From assembly GCF_037414475.1 (NCBI RefSeq), contig NZ_CP147913.1, positions 10,054,501 to 10,118,500 of the forward strand: DNA of 64,000 bases, read 5' to 3'. The stretch comes from Myxococcus stipitatus. GTDB lineage: Bacteria; Myxococcota; Myxococcia; Myxococcales; Myxococcaceae. Positions 43,329 to 51,335 of the stretch are shown here, in pieces (positions within the stretch are counted from its first letter, which is position 1; each line of letters starts with the position of its first letter). The translations under genes and the position numbers were made by a program. The notes under the pieces are model-generated. The model made no database searches, was not told the origin of the DNA, and saw only the letters and a list, made by a program, of their open reading frames with translations.

Positions 43329-46300
43329 ATGCCTGCTTCCCGCCGGCTTCTTCGCTGGCATGCGTGGATCGCCTGTCTTCTGCTGACAACCTTGGGGTGC
43401 GCGTCGGTCGCACCCCGTTTTCCCCAGGACATCCAGACATCCTTCGCCCGCGACTCCATGCGGAAGATGACCACGGAGTCGCTGGAGCTCTACTACCCGG
43501 AGCACCTCCGAGGCCCCGCGCTGAGGATGGCGGCCCGGCTGGAGGGATGCGTCGAGCGGCTGCGCGAGGACACCTGGCGCAAGACGCCCCGGGACAAGCT
43601 CCTCGTCTATTTGACGAGCGCGGACTTCAACAACGCCTACGTGGTGCCGGACTTCGCGAGCACACCCCAGCAGATGGTGATGCCGGCGCACATGACGCTG
43701 GAGTTGTTCCACTTCTTCGGGCTGGGCGAGGTGGACGTCGGCGACGTGGCCTGTCACGAGGCCGTGCACTACGTGCAGCTCCAGCAGACCAACGGGCTCT
43801 GGGGTTTCCTCAACACCTTCACGGGGGGCCTGTTCCAACCCAACGTGTTCACCGAGTCCTGGTTCCTGGAAGGACTGGCCACGTACTACGAGGGCCGCTT
43901 CAACAAGGACACCGGCCGTCCGCACAGTCCGGTGTGGCGGGGCTGGTTCGACTCGGTGGTGCAGATGCAGGACGGACGGATGGACCCCGGGTTCCTGTCG
44001 CCCGAGAACCGGGCGTTGGATCCATTTGGAGGGAACTACCTCACGGGCATGCACTTCGTGGAGTACCTGTCCACGAAGTACGGCGAGGCGAAGCTGTGGA
44101 AGCTGGTGGACAACCAGGGCACCAGCGTCGTCCCTCCGCTCGCCGTCACCCTGCGGTTCAAGAGCGTGTACGGGAAGGACATCGGCTCGCTCTTCGCCGA
44201 GTTCACCAAGGACTTGCGTGAGCAGCTGATTCCCCGGGCGCGTCCGGTCACCCAGCAGAAGTGGATTCCCGACGCGGGTTACTTCTCGCGCCTCACCTCG
44301 CATCCCGAGTCGGGCGTGACGGCGCTGGTGAGCGTCGGGCGAAAGACGTACTCGCGGCTGACGGTTCGCGAGGCGGATGGACGCGTGCGCTTCGAGCGTC
44401 CGTTGGTGGAGCTGCTGCCCTTCCGCCGATGGGTGCTGGGCTCCCCCACCCTGGTCAGCGGCATGTCCTTCAGCTCGGATGGGATGTGGCTGTACCTGGT
44501 GATGGCGGACGTGAACGCGGTGGGCGCCTATGACGCGAAGCTGTGGCGCGTGGATGCCCGCACCGGCGACGTCGTGCGTGTCTGGGACGATGTGAAGGGC
44601 CTGGGCGGGAGCATCACTCCCGACGGCTCGGCGTACGTCTACGTTCACGTCGACGGGGACACGGCGAACCTCATGCGGTTGGAGCTGGAGTCCGGGCGGC
44701 AGGAGCCCCTCACCCACTTCGATGCCAGCGCGTCCGTGGGTCCTCCGGCGATCTCTCCAGATGGCTCGAAGATGGTCTTCCCAGTGGCCGGGCCTCAGGG
44801 CTGGGACCTGGCCGAGCGCGAGGCGGATGGAAGCCTGCGATGGCTGACGCGAGATGGGTTGTTCAACTACTCGCCGCGGTGGCTGGACGCCGAGCACATC
44901 GTGTTCCTGCGCGAGCACCTGGGACGGCTCCAGGTGCACATGATGACCGTCTCCACGCGAGAGATGTCGCGCATCACCGACGCGCCCTTCCTGGCGCTGG
45001 ACGTGAGCCCCGTGGGCGGAGGCGAAGTGGCCTTCCTGAATCGCGATGGCGCGTCGTTCACCATCGACCGCGCGCCCTTGATTCCCATCCCCGAGATGGC
45101 GCCAAGCGAATCCCCGGCCGCCGTGAGCACGCCGACCGACATCAGCGCCCCTCCGCTGGCCAACAGCGCGGCGGAACAACCCGTGAGCCCGCCTCCCCTC
45201 TTGCAGGTTCCGGCCACGACAGCGCAGACGGCGCCGACCTCGGAACCGGCTCCCGCGCCGCTCGCGCCCGAAGAGCTCGTGGCCTTCCCCGGGACTCCGC
45301 CCCCCCCGGGCCCCGAGATGGGAACCGCCCCCAGCACGCCCGCACCGGGCACCTCCCCCGCCGAGCCACCCGCTGGAGAGTTCGAGCCCTTCCCGGCCGC
45401 GCCCGCGGACGCCCCCGTGCTGCCCTCCGAGCACCCGCTGGCGACTTCACAGCCAACACGCCCCCCGGACACAGGTGGACTCGAAGGCCCTGTCGTCGCC
45501 CCACCGCCCGACCCTGGCAAGGCCGTGGAGCTGCTCTCCGACGAGCCGTATTCGCCGCTGGAGGGACTGCTCATCCCCGAGCTGCGTGTCCCCTATCTGT
45601 GGGCGGCCACGAACACGGACACCACCGAGGACGATGACCTGCTGATCTACGGCGGCGTGGTGCTCTCGGGGAAGGACCGGTTGGGATTCCATTCCTATGC
45701 CCTGGCCGTCGACTACACCGCGCAGGACGAAGTGCCCACGCTGTCACTCGCGTACGGCAACGCGCAGCTCGCGCCGTGGTACCTGCAGGCCTCGTTCTCT
45801 CGAGTGCGGCGGAAGGACCGGACGGACCTCCAGGCCGTGGCGGTCGCGTCGCGCACGTTCTGGACGACGCCCGTGAGCATCGGACTGCTGGCCCTGAACC
45901 GCGAGTTCGACGCCGATGACCAGTTCCCTCGAATCGTCACGCGACTGATTGGACCCGAGGTCGCCGCGTCGTACTTCGCGGGCGACGCCACGTCGTACGG
46001 TGGCATTCAGCGAGGCCTGGGAGTCTCGATGAGCGGCGCCATCTATCCTCGCGCATTCGCCAGCGACAAGACGGTGGGCGACGTGCGGCTGGGTCTGGAT
46101 GGATTCTTCAGTGGTTGGATGCAGGGAATGGATCACATCCAGCTCTCCGCCGTGGGCCGCTACCTGCCAGGTGCGCCCGAAGGTCTGCTGGAGGTGGGCG
46201 GACTGAACGCGGGGCAGACCTGGTACAGCAGCCGCCGCTCGACGGAGACAGCGCCGCTCCCGCTACGGCTCCAGCCCGGCATCGCCTTCAGCGAGTATCT

Positions 46301-46625
46301 GCGCGGCTACGAAGACCACACGATTCGAGCCAAGAACGTGCTCATCGGCGGAGCCACGTACCGCAATCGCATCATCGTCGACTACGGCTGGGCCTCCACG
46401 CTCTGGCTGTTCCCCTCGCTCTTCGTGAGCAATCTCCAGTTGGAGGTCTTCGGGACGCTGGCTCGCACGGACACCCGAGAGAACCACGGTGCGTTCGGAG
46501 CCAACGTGGCGATTCAATTCACCATGGGGCAGACCGTCCCCTTCTCGATCTTCTACCAGTTCGCCCGCCGCTTCCCGACGAAGGACGGCTTGGGAGATCT
46601 GCACCTCGTGGGGCTCGGGCTGTAA
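43329..46625 (+). CDS. Giant surface protein: HExxH domain, TolB-like propeller and beta-barrel
   Basis: This is a 1098-residue protein. The signal peptide ends near the cysteine of LTTLGCAS, possibly a lipobox. Residues about 35-300 form a gluzincin-like peptidase domain with CHEAVHYVQ (HExxH, 143-147) and WFLEGLATYYEG (third ligand Glu181). Residues about 310-580 contain TolB-type propeller blades (ITPDGSAYVYVH, ISPDGSKMVFPV). A 150-residue Pro/Ala/Thr linker follows (about 590-740). The last 350 residues alternate like an outer-membrane barrel of the surface-antigen type. ATG 43329 has AGGA 8 bases upstream; ATG 43320 is possible. It could be an outer-membrane-anchored protease. Confidence 0.78.
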   Translation: MPASRRLLRWHAWIACLLLTTLGCASVAPRFPQDIQTSFARDSMRKMTTESLELYYPEHLRGPALRMAARLEGCVERLREDTWRKTPRDKLLVYLTSADFNNAYVVPDFASTPQQMVMPAHMTLELFHFFGLGEVDVGDVACHEAVHYVQLQQTNGLWGFLNTFTGGLFQPNVFTESWFLEGLATYYEGRFNKDTGRPHSPVWRGWFDSVVQMQDGRMDPGFLSPENRALDPFGGNYLTGMHFVEYLSTKYGEAKLWKLVDNQGTSVVPPLAVTLRFKSVYGKDIGSLFAEFTKDLREQLIPRARPVTQQKWIPDAGYFSRLTSHPESGVTALVSVGRKTYSRLTVREADGRVRFERPLVELLPFRRWVLGSPTLVSGMSFSSDGMWLYLVMADVNAVGAYDAKLWRVDARTGDVVRVWDDVKGLGGSITPDGSAYVYVHVDGDTANLMRLELESGRQEPLTHFDASASVGPPAISPDGSKMVFPVAGPQGWDLAEREADGSLRWLTRDGLFNYSPRWLDAEHIVFLREHLGRLQVHMMTVSTREMSRITDAPFLALDVSPVGGGEVAFLNRDGASFTIDRAPLIPIPEMAPSESPAAVSTPTDISAPPLANSAAEQPVSPPPLLQVPATTAQTAPTSEPAPAPLAPEELVAFPGTPPPPGPEMGTAPSTPAPGTSPAEPPAGEFEPFPAAPADAPVLPSEHPLATSQPTRPPDTGGLEGPVVAPPPDPGKAVELLSDEPYSPLEGLLIPELRVPYLWAATNTDTTEDDDLLIYGGVVLSGKDRLGFHSYALAVDYTAQDEVPTLSLAYGNAQLAPWYLQASFSRVRRKDRTDLQAVAVASRTFWTTPVSIGLLALNREFDADDQFPRIVTRLIGPEVAASYFAGDATSYGGIQRGLGVSMSGAIYPRAFASDKTVGDVRLGLDGFFSGWMQGMDHIQLSAVGRYLPGAPEGLLEVGGLNAGQTWYSSRRSTETAPLPLRLQPGIAFSEYLRGYEDHTIRAKNVLIGGATYRNRIIVDYGWASTLWLFPSLFVSNLQLEVFGTLARTDTRENHGAFGANVAIQFTMGQTVPFSIFYQFARRFPTKDGLGDLHLVGLGL

Positions 46626-46646
46626 CCGCCTTGCCCCCGCGTCGTC

Positions 46647-47207
46647 CTATCGCGCGCGGCCGAGCCCATACAGCCCGGCCGCGCGGGCATGGGCCAGGAC
46701 ACCGGAAGGCACCAGGTCCGTCGGCTCGGAGCCTCGCGCCAACAGCTCACGAATCACGGTGGAGGACACCTCCGCCAGGGGCGGCCCCACCGTGTTCGGC
46801 GCGGGATAGCCCGCGCGATACAGCACGATGACGCGCGCCATCTCCTCGATGCGGTGAAAGTCCTTCCAGTGCGGCAAGTCCCTCAGGATGTCGCTGCCGA
46901 TGATGATGGACCACTTCACGTCTGGATACCGCTCGACCAGCAGCGAGAGCGTATCCACCGTGCGGCCCGTCAATCCCGGCTCGCGCTCAATCTGGGTCGT
47001 CTTCAGCCAGCCCGAGGTCTCGCGGCACATGGCGTCGCACATGGCGACCCGGTGCTCGAAGGGCTCCATCTGCTTGCCGAACGGGTGCTGCGAGGACGGC
47101 ATGAGCCAGACCTCGTCGACCTGTTGCGTGGCATGCACATAGGAGGCGGCCATCAGATGCCCCACGTGCGGCGGGTTGAACGAACCTCCAAGCAGCGCGA
47201 CCTGCAC
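46647..47207 (-). CDS. nadD: Nicotinate-nucleotide adenylyltransferase
   Basis: This 186-residue enzyme joins ATP and nicotinate mononucleotide to deamido-NAD in NAD synthesis. The nucleotidyltransferase motif GGSFNPPHVGHLMAA, W-L-M-P-S-S-Q-H-P-F, IIGSDIL and the C-terminal VSSTVIRELL (S-S-T-x-I-R) are all intact. It is slightly short for the family (about 190-215). It starts with GTG and lies 14 bases downstream of the phosphoesterase-like gene on the same strand. It is convergent with the giant surface protein (21 bases). Confidence 0.93.
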   Translation of the reverse strand: MQVALLGGSFNPPHVGHLMAASYVHATQQVDEVWLMPSSQHPFGKQMEPFEHRVAMCDAMCRETSGWLKTTQIEREPGLTGRTVDTLSLLVERYPDVKWSIIIGSDILRDLPHWKDFHRIEEMARVIVLYRAGYPAPNTVGPPLAEVSSTVIRELLARGSEPTDLVPSGVLAHARAAGLYGLGRAR

Positions 47208-47221
47208 GTCAGGGCCTCACG

Positions 47222-47893
47222 TCACTTCAAAGTCAGCTTCGGGGACTTCTTATCCAACACCAGGGCCTGCGGCTCCAGCACCCTGTGCCCATCCAACCGG
47301 TACGCGGAGAAGCGCAGGTCCCTGTCCCCCTTCTCCAACAATGCACAGGTCTGCTCGGCGGCGCCCACCAATCGTCCCGGCGTGAGGAAGTAGCGAGGGC
47401 CAATCTGGACGACCTTGGGCTCCGGGTCCTTGCCGTGGATGAAGACCAACGCGTTCAACAGGTCCTCACGCGTCAGGTCGTTCTTGTCGTGCACCACGCA
47501 GCACAACGTGTCGCCCAGCAGGTCCATCGCCTTGTTGCTGATGGTGGGGTCCCGGTACTGGAGTGACTCGCGCTCCGGCACGCGCACGAAGCGCTCCATC
47601 ACCAGGCGCCGGTCCTCTTCCGAGACCACGTCCGCCGGCGCCGCCGCCCGCGCGGGAGTGCGAGGCAGCGCGTCCTGGCTGCCCAGCCACTGGCTCACGT
47701 CCGCGAGGAAGTCCGCGTCGGAGTATTCGCGCCCGCCCCGGCTCTTCTGCCGCCGCCAGAGCAGCCACTCATCCAGGTCCGTGTAGCGCGCGCCCGTGAA
47801 GAGGAAGCGCCGCGCCCCCAGGGAGCGCAGCAGCTCGTAGGCCGCATCGAAGGCTTGAAGGTCGCCGTGGCTGTCGGAGAAGACGCCAATCAC
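47222..47893 (-). CDS. Phosphoesterase-like protein, partly degenerate
   Basis: This is a 223-residue protein. The N-terminus VIGVFSDSHGDLQAFDAAYELL is the first motif (D-x-H) of the calcineurin-like YfcE/MJ0936 phosphoesterases. The next expected motif (GD near residue 35-40) reads LFTGARYTDLDEW, and the later N-H-D/E and G-H-x-H motifs are not seen. The rest, about 170 residues, is unrecognised; it includes CCVVHDKNDLTREDLLNALVF and IGPRYFLTPGRL. I chose GTG 47893; longer frames upstream are shadows of namZ. It lies 16 bases after namZ and 14 before nadD. It may be a non-catalytic metal- or nucleotide-binding relative. Confidence 0.6.
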   Translation of the reverse strand: MIGVFSDSHGDLQAFDAAYELLRSLGARRFLFTGARYTDLDEWLLWRRQKSRGGREYSDADFLADVSQWLGSQDALPRTPARAAAPADVVSEEDRRLVMERFVRVPERESLQYRDPTISNKAMDLLGDTLCCVVHDKNDLTREDLLNALVFIHGKDPEPKVVQIGPRYFLTPGRLVGAAEQTCALLEKGDRDLRFSAYRLDGHRVLEPQALVLDKKSPKLTLK

Positions 47894-47909
47894 GTGGAAG
47901 GTCCCACGT

Positions 47910-49091
47910 TCAAGCGTACAGCAGGTAGGGCTCCCGTTGCTTGGCGAAGCGCTCGGCGTGGGCGGAGAACCCCTCCATGAGTCGCTCCAGGCTCCAGCCC
48001 TCTTCGATGCCCCGACGCACCTGGTCCGTCCCGCACAACAGGTCGAACGCCGGCACGTCCTCGACGAACTCATAGGCGTCCGCGCGCCAGCCGAACTTCC
48101 CCGGCCCGATGTCGTGGAGCGCCTGGAAGATGGCGATGCCCGTGCGCAGCGGTTGGTACACCCGCCGGTCCGTGACGTGGATGAAGGCGCCCGTGCAGGA
48201 CTCGCCCCGGTACTTGTCGAACGTTGGAGTGAAGCCCACCGCGCGGAACGCCACACCCGGCAGGTCCTCCTTCGCGAGTCGAGCCAGCAGCGCGTCCGAA
48301 TCCACCCAGGGCGCGCCGAACTGCTCGAAGGGACGGCAGGTGCCCCGTCCCTCGGAGACGTTGGTGCCTTCGCCCAGGCACATCCCTGGATAGACCAACG
48401 CGGTGTCCGGCGTGGGCATGTTGGGGGACGGCGAGATGAAGGGCAGGCCCGTGTCGGACCAGAAGTGCTCGCGGCGCCAGCCTTCACAAGGCACCACCGT
48501 CAGCTCGCAGCCAAAGCCCTCCTGCGTATTGAACAGCCGCGCGAGCTCCCCCGCCGTCATGCCGTGGCGGTTGGGCAGCGCGTAGAGCCCGACGAAGGAG
48601 CGGAAGCCCTCCCCCACCAGATTGCCTTCCATGGCCTGCCCGTTGAGGGGATTGGGGCGATCCAACACGTAGAACGGCACGCCCGCCTTCGCGGCCACCT
48701 TCATCGCCAGCGCCATCGTGTAGACGTAGGTGTAGTAGCGGGAGCCCACGTCCTGGATGTCGAAGACGAGCGCGTCCAGGCCCTTCAGCCACTCGGCGCG
48801 CGGGGACAGCGACTCGAAGGTGGAGCCGTAGAGGCTGTACACGGGAACGTTCGTGCGCCGGTCCCTCGCCTCGTCGACGGCCACCATGTACTGCGCCTCG
48901 CCGCGGATGCCGTGCTCCGGGCCGAACAGCGCGCTCAACGTCACGCCCGGCGCCTGGGCCAGCAGGTCCGCCAGATGCCGGAAGCGCGAGTCCACGCTGG
49001 TCGGATTGACGATGGCCCCCACGCGCTTGCCCTTCAGCGCGGAGAAGCCCTGCTCCGCCCACACGTCCAGTCCCGTCTTCACCTTCGTCAC
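47910..49091 (-). CDS. namZ: Exo-beta-N-acetylmuramidase NamZ-like (DUF1343)
   Basis: This is a 393-residue protein of the DUF1343 family, whose characterised member NamZ releases N-acetylmuramic acid from muropeptides. Family signatures present: VGAIVNPTSVD, LFGPEHGIRGEAQ, VYSLYG, DIQDVGSRYYTYVYTM, RPNPLNG, YALPNRHGMTAGELA, SPSPNMPTPDTALVYPG and EGTNVSEGRGTCRPFE. I chose GTG 49091, which has AAGGA 7 bases upstream; the long upstream frame is Arg-rich noise. No signal peptide is evident from this start, so a cytoplasmic or periplasmic place is not settled. Peptidoglycan recycling or prey-wall digestion are both plausible in a predator. Confidence 0.88.
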   Translation of the reverse strand: MTKVKTGLDVWAEQGFSALKGKRVGAIVNPTSVDSRFRHLADLLAQAPGVTLSALFGPEHGIRGEAQYMVAVDEARDRRTNVPVYSLYGSTFESLSPRAEWLKGLDALVFDIQDVGSRYYTYVYTMALAMKVAAKAGVPFYVLDRPNPLNGQAMEGNLVGEGFRSFVGLYALPNRHGMTAGELARLFNTQEGFGCELTVVPCEGWRREHFWSDTGLPFISPSPNMPTPDTALVYPGMCLGEGTNVSEGRGTCRPFEQFGAPWVDSDALLARLAKEDLPGVAFRAVGFTPTFDKYRGESCTGAFIHVTDRRVYQPLRTGIAIFQALHDIGPGKFGWRADAYEFVEDVPAFDLLCGTDQVRRGIEEGWSLERLMEGFSAHAERFAKQREPYLLYA

Positions 49092-49134
49092 GTTGCGTCC
49101 TTCCTCGTGAGGCGCTCGAGGGCGGGCCCCTCGG

Positions 49135-50463
49135 TCAGTCCTTGAAGCTCTTGAGCGCGTTCTGCGCATGGGTCTTCGAGTCGCACTTCCCCATCCCCAG
49201 GAAGCCTCCCGAACCGTCATCGGCCCCGCCATCGTCGGCGAGGTCCTCCAACTCCCCCAGCGCACTCGCCAACTTGAGCGAGCGCACGGCATCCACCGCG
49301 GCAACCCGCACGCCGCATGAAGAGTGGGAGAGCAGGTCGATGATGCGGTCCTCCGCGTCGCCGCTGCCCGCCCGCACCGCGCGCGCGTAGTCGTCGAGCG
49401 CCCGGCGGGTGTTCTCCATCGCCTCGTCCAGCCGCCCTTGCAGGTAGAGTCGGCGGCCCTGGTCGTTCTCCTCGGCGATGAGCCTCCGCGCTTCCTTCAC
49501 CAGCGGGTCCCGCTCGTTCTTGGGAGCCTTCTCCACCGCGGAGATGGCCCGCATCGCGGCCCCGCCGCCCAGCACCACCACGCCCACTCCCGCGAACACC
49601 GCGAGCACGCCCGCAATCAAGAAGGCCCGACCATGCGGTGCCAGCGAGCGCATCACGCCCGCCAACCGCCCTCCCGGAGGCAGCGACTGTTCCAACCTCG
49701 TGAGGAGCGAGCCCCCCGCGGTCCGAGCCTGACGGCCCAGCACCGAGGCCTGTTGGCCCAACACGACGGCGCCCGCCGCGGCGCGCTGGCCCAGGGCCGC
49801 GGCCATCTGGCCGAACTGCGCCAGGTCTCCCGACGGCATGCCCAGCGCGGACTCCGGCACTCGCGACAGGCCCAGGTTTCCATAGGGCGGAATCGACTCG
49901 GAGCCCGGAGCCTCCGCGACGGCGCCCGGCTGCGGCGCCTCGACCCGGTAGGGCGCGCGCGGGACGTGGAAGACTCGGATGCGGCCCGGGATGCCCTTGA
50001 GCTCGAAGGCGCCCACCTCGCGCGAAGGCACCTCCGCCTTGTTCATCGCCAGGTAGACGGCCTCGGTGAAGTAGACCTCGCCCGCCTCGGCGAGCCCCTC
50101 CACTCGGGCGGCGATGTTCACCGGCTCACCGAAGACGTCATTGCCCTCCAGCCGCACCTCGCCGACGTTGATGGCGACGCGGACCTGGATCTGCTCCGAC
50201 TCGGGCGCTCCCCGGTTGTGGTGCCACAGCCGGTCCTGGATGGCGACGCCGCTGAGGACCGCCTGGGTGGGCGACTCGAACGTGACAAGGAACGCATCAC
50301 CGATGGATTTGACGATGCGGCCACCAAACGCCTTGAAGAGCGGCTGCAGCAGGGCACCGTGGACGTGCAGCAGGCGCTGGTTCTCCTCCAGCGTCTGCCG
50401 ACTGGTCCGCTCGGTGAAGCCCTTGATGTCGGTGAAGACGATGGCGAGGTTGGCGGTCTTCAA
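49135..50463 (-). CDS. Class III adenylate cyclase with C-terminal membrane region
   Basis: This is a 442-residue protein. Residues 1-175 form a class III cyclase domain with metal-binding Asp12 (VFTDIKGFTERT) and Asp56 (KSIGDAF), Lys52, the D-V-F-G-E-P-V-N substrate region and transition-state Asn116/Arg120 (NIAAR). The complete set predicts an active enzyme, probably making cAMP. A Pro/Ala linker and an Ala/Gly helix region follow, then one membrane helix (about 283-303, FLIAGVLAVFAGVGVVVLGG) and a helical, HEAT-like C-terminus (about 310-425). The catalytic domain precedes the membrane span, the reverse of most receptor cyclases. It stops 44 bases before namZ starts on the same strand. Confidence 0.87.
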   Translation of the reverse strand: MKTANLAIVFTDIKGFTERTSRQTLEENQRLLHVHGALLQPLFKAFGGRIVKSIGDAFLVTFESPTQAVLSGVAIQDRLWHHNRGAPESEQIQVRVAINVGEVRLEGNDVFGEPVNIAARVEGLAEAGEVYFTEAVYLAMNKAEVPSREVGAFELKGIPGRIRVFHVPRAPYRVEAPQPGAVAEAPGSESIPPYGNLGLSRVPESALGMPSGDLAQFGQMAAALGQRAAAGAVVLGQQASVLGRQARTAGGSLLTRLEQSLPPGGRLAGVMRSLAPHGRAFLIAGVLAVFAGVGVVVLGGGAAMRAISAVEKAPKNERDPLVKEARRLIAEENDQGRRLYLQGRLDEAMENTRRALDDYARAVRAGSGDAEDRIIDLLSHSSCGVRVAAVDAVRSLKLASALGELEDLADDGGADDGSGGFLGMGKCDSKTHAQNALKSFKD

Positions 50464-50528
50464 AGCGCGCGCAGTCTATGCGCCACGCTCCGAGGTGCAA
50501 TCGCAACGACGCGGCGCGATGACGACCG

Positions 50529-51269
50529 TCAGCGACGCGACGGCTTGAGCGCTCGCATGCGCCGCTTCTCTTGCGGCTCCATGGATTTGCGCACCTTCGC
50601 CGCCAGTTGGGGGCGGTCGGTCCGCTCGTAGAAGTCGGCGAGCCGGCGGAGCACCAACGGGCTGTCGGGCTGAAAGCCCCGGGCCGCGAGAAGCTCAGTC
50701 TCAGCATCCAAGAGTCGCTCCTGCTTCTCGAGAACCTCCGCCAGCTGCAGGCGCACCTGCACCCACTCAGGCTTCAGCCGGGCCAGGTAGCGATAGTGGA
50801 GCTCCGCCTTGAGCAGGTCTCCCTGCGCGGCCCACAAGCCACCGAGCCGGAAGCGGGCTTCCTCGTAGGACGCGCGGTGTTGCACCGCCGTCTCGTACGC
50901 CCGCGCGGCCTGGACGTGCTGCCCGCGCTCCTCCCACAAGAGGCCCTGGAGGTACCAGGCGCGGGGGTTGGAGGGAGCCACCTGGGTCGCGACATCCAGA
51001 TGGGCCTGGGCCTGGTCGAGGGAGCCGCCCAGCTTCAGCAGCAGCCGGGCCGCCTCCAGTCGAGGCAATTCCCACTGGGGTTTTGCCCGGACCAGGGACT
51101 CGACGGCTTGGAGTGCGCCGGTGTCATCCCCTCCCGCCTCCAGCGCCAGGGCGTCGGAGAGCGACGCGGGCGAGGGGGACGAGGGCTGGGACTGCGCCAG
51201 CGTCAGGGTGGAAGGCTGCGCGGCGTCGGAGGCGCCCGCCAGGCAAGCCACCAGGAAAACCCAGTGCAT
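50529..51269 (-). CDS. Exported TPR protein
   Basis: This is a 246-residue protein with a signal peptide (WVFLVACLAGASDAAQ). About five TPR units follow (residues 45-230), for example ALQAVESLVRAKPQWELPRL, AHLDVATQVAPSNPRAWYLQ and AARAYETAVQHRASYEEARF, with the usual small residues at positions 8 and 20 and Pro at 32. The tail is basic. It should act as a periplasmic scaffold. I chose ATG 51269, which directly precedes the signal helix. It is divergent from mutS2 and lies 65 bases upstream of the cyclase gene on the same strand. Confidence 0.8.
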   Translation of the reverse strand: MHWVFLVACLAGASDAAQPSTLTLAQSQPSSPSPASLSDALALEAGGDDTGALQAVESLVRAKPQWELPRLEAARLLLKLGGSLDQAQAHLDVATQVAPSNPRAWYLQGLLWEERGQHVQAARAYETAVQHRASYEEARFRLGGLWAAQGDLLKAELHYRYLARLKPEWVQVRLQLAEVLEKQERLLDAETELLAARGFQPDSPLVLRRLADFYERTDRPQLAAKVRKSMEPQEKRRMRALKPSRR

Positions 51270-51335
51270 GCGCGGCAGATAGCAGAGCCAAGCCCGGCTC
51301 CTCAATAGATCCTCTTGACGGCCGGACGGCCTCGC

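Noticed and set aside
43299-45434. Long leftward open frame antisense to the giant surface protein
   Set aside because: It shows no signal, motif or initiation site; the plus strand carries the recognisable HExxH and propeller motifs.
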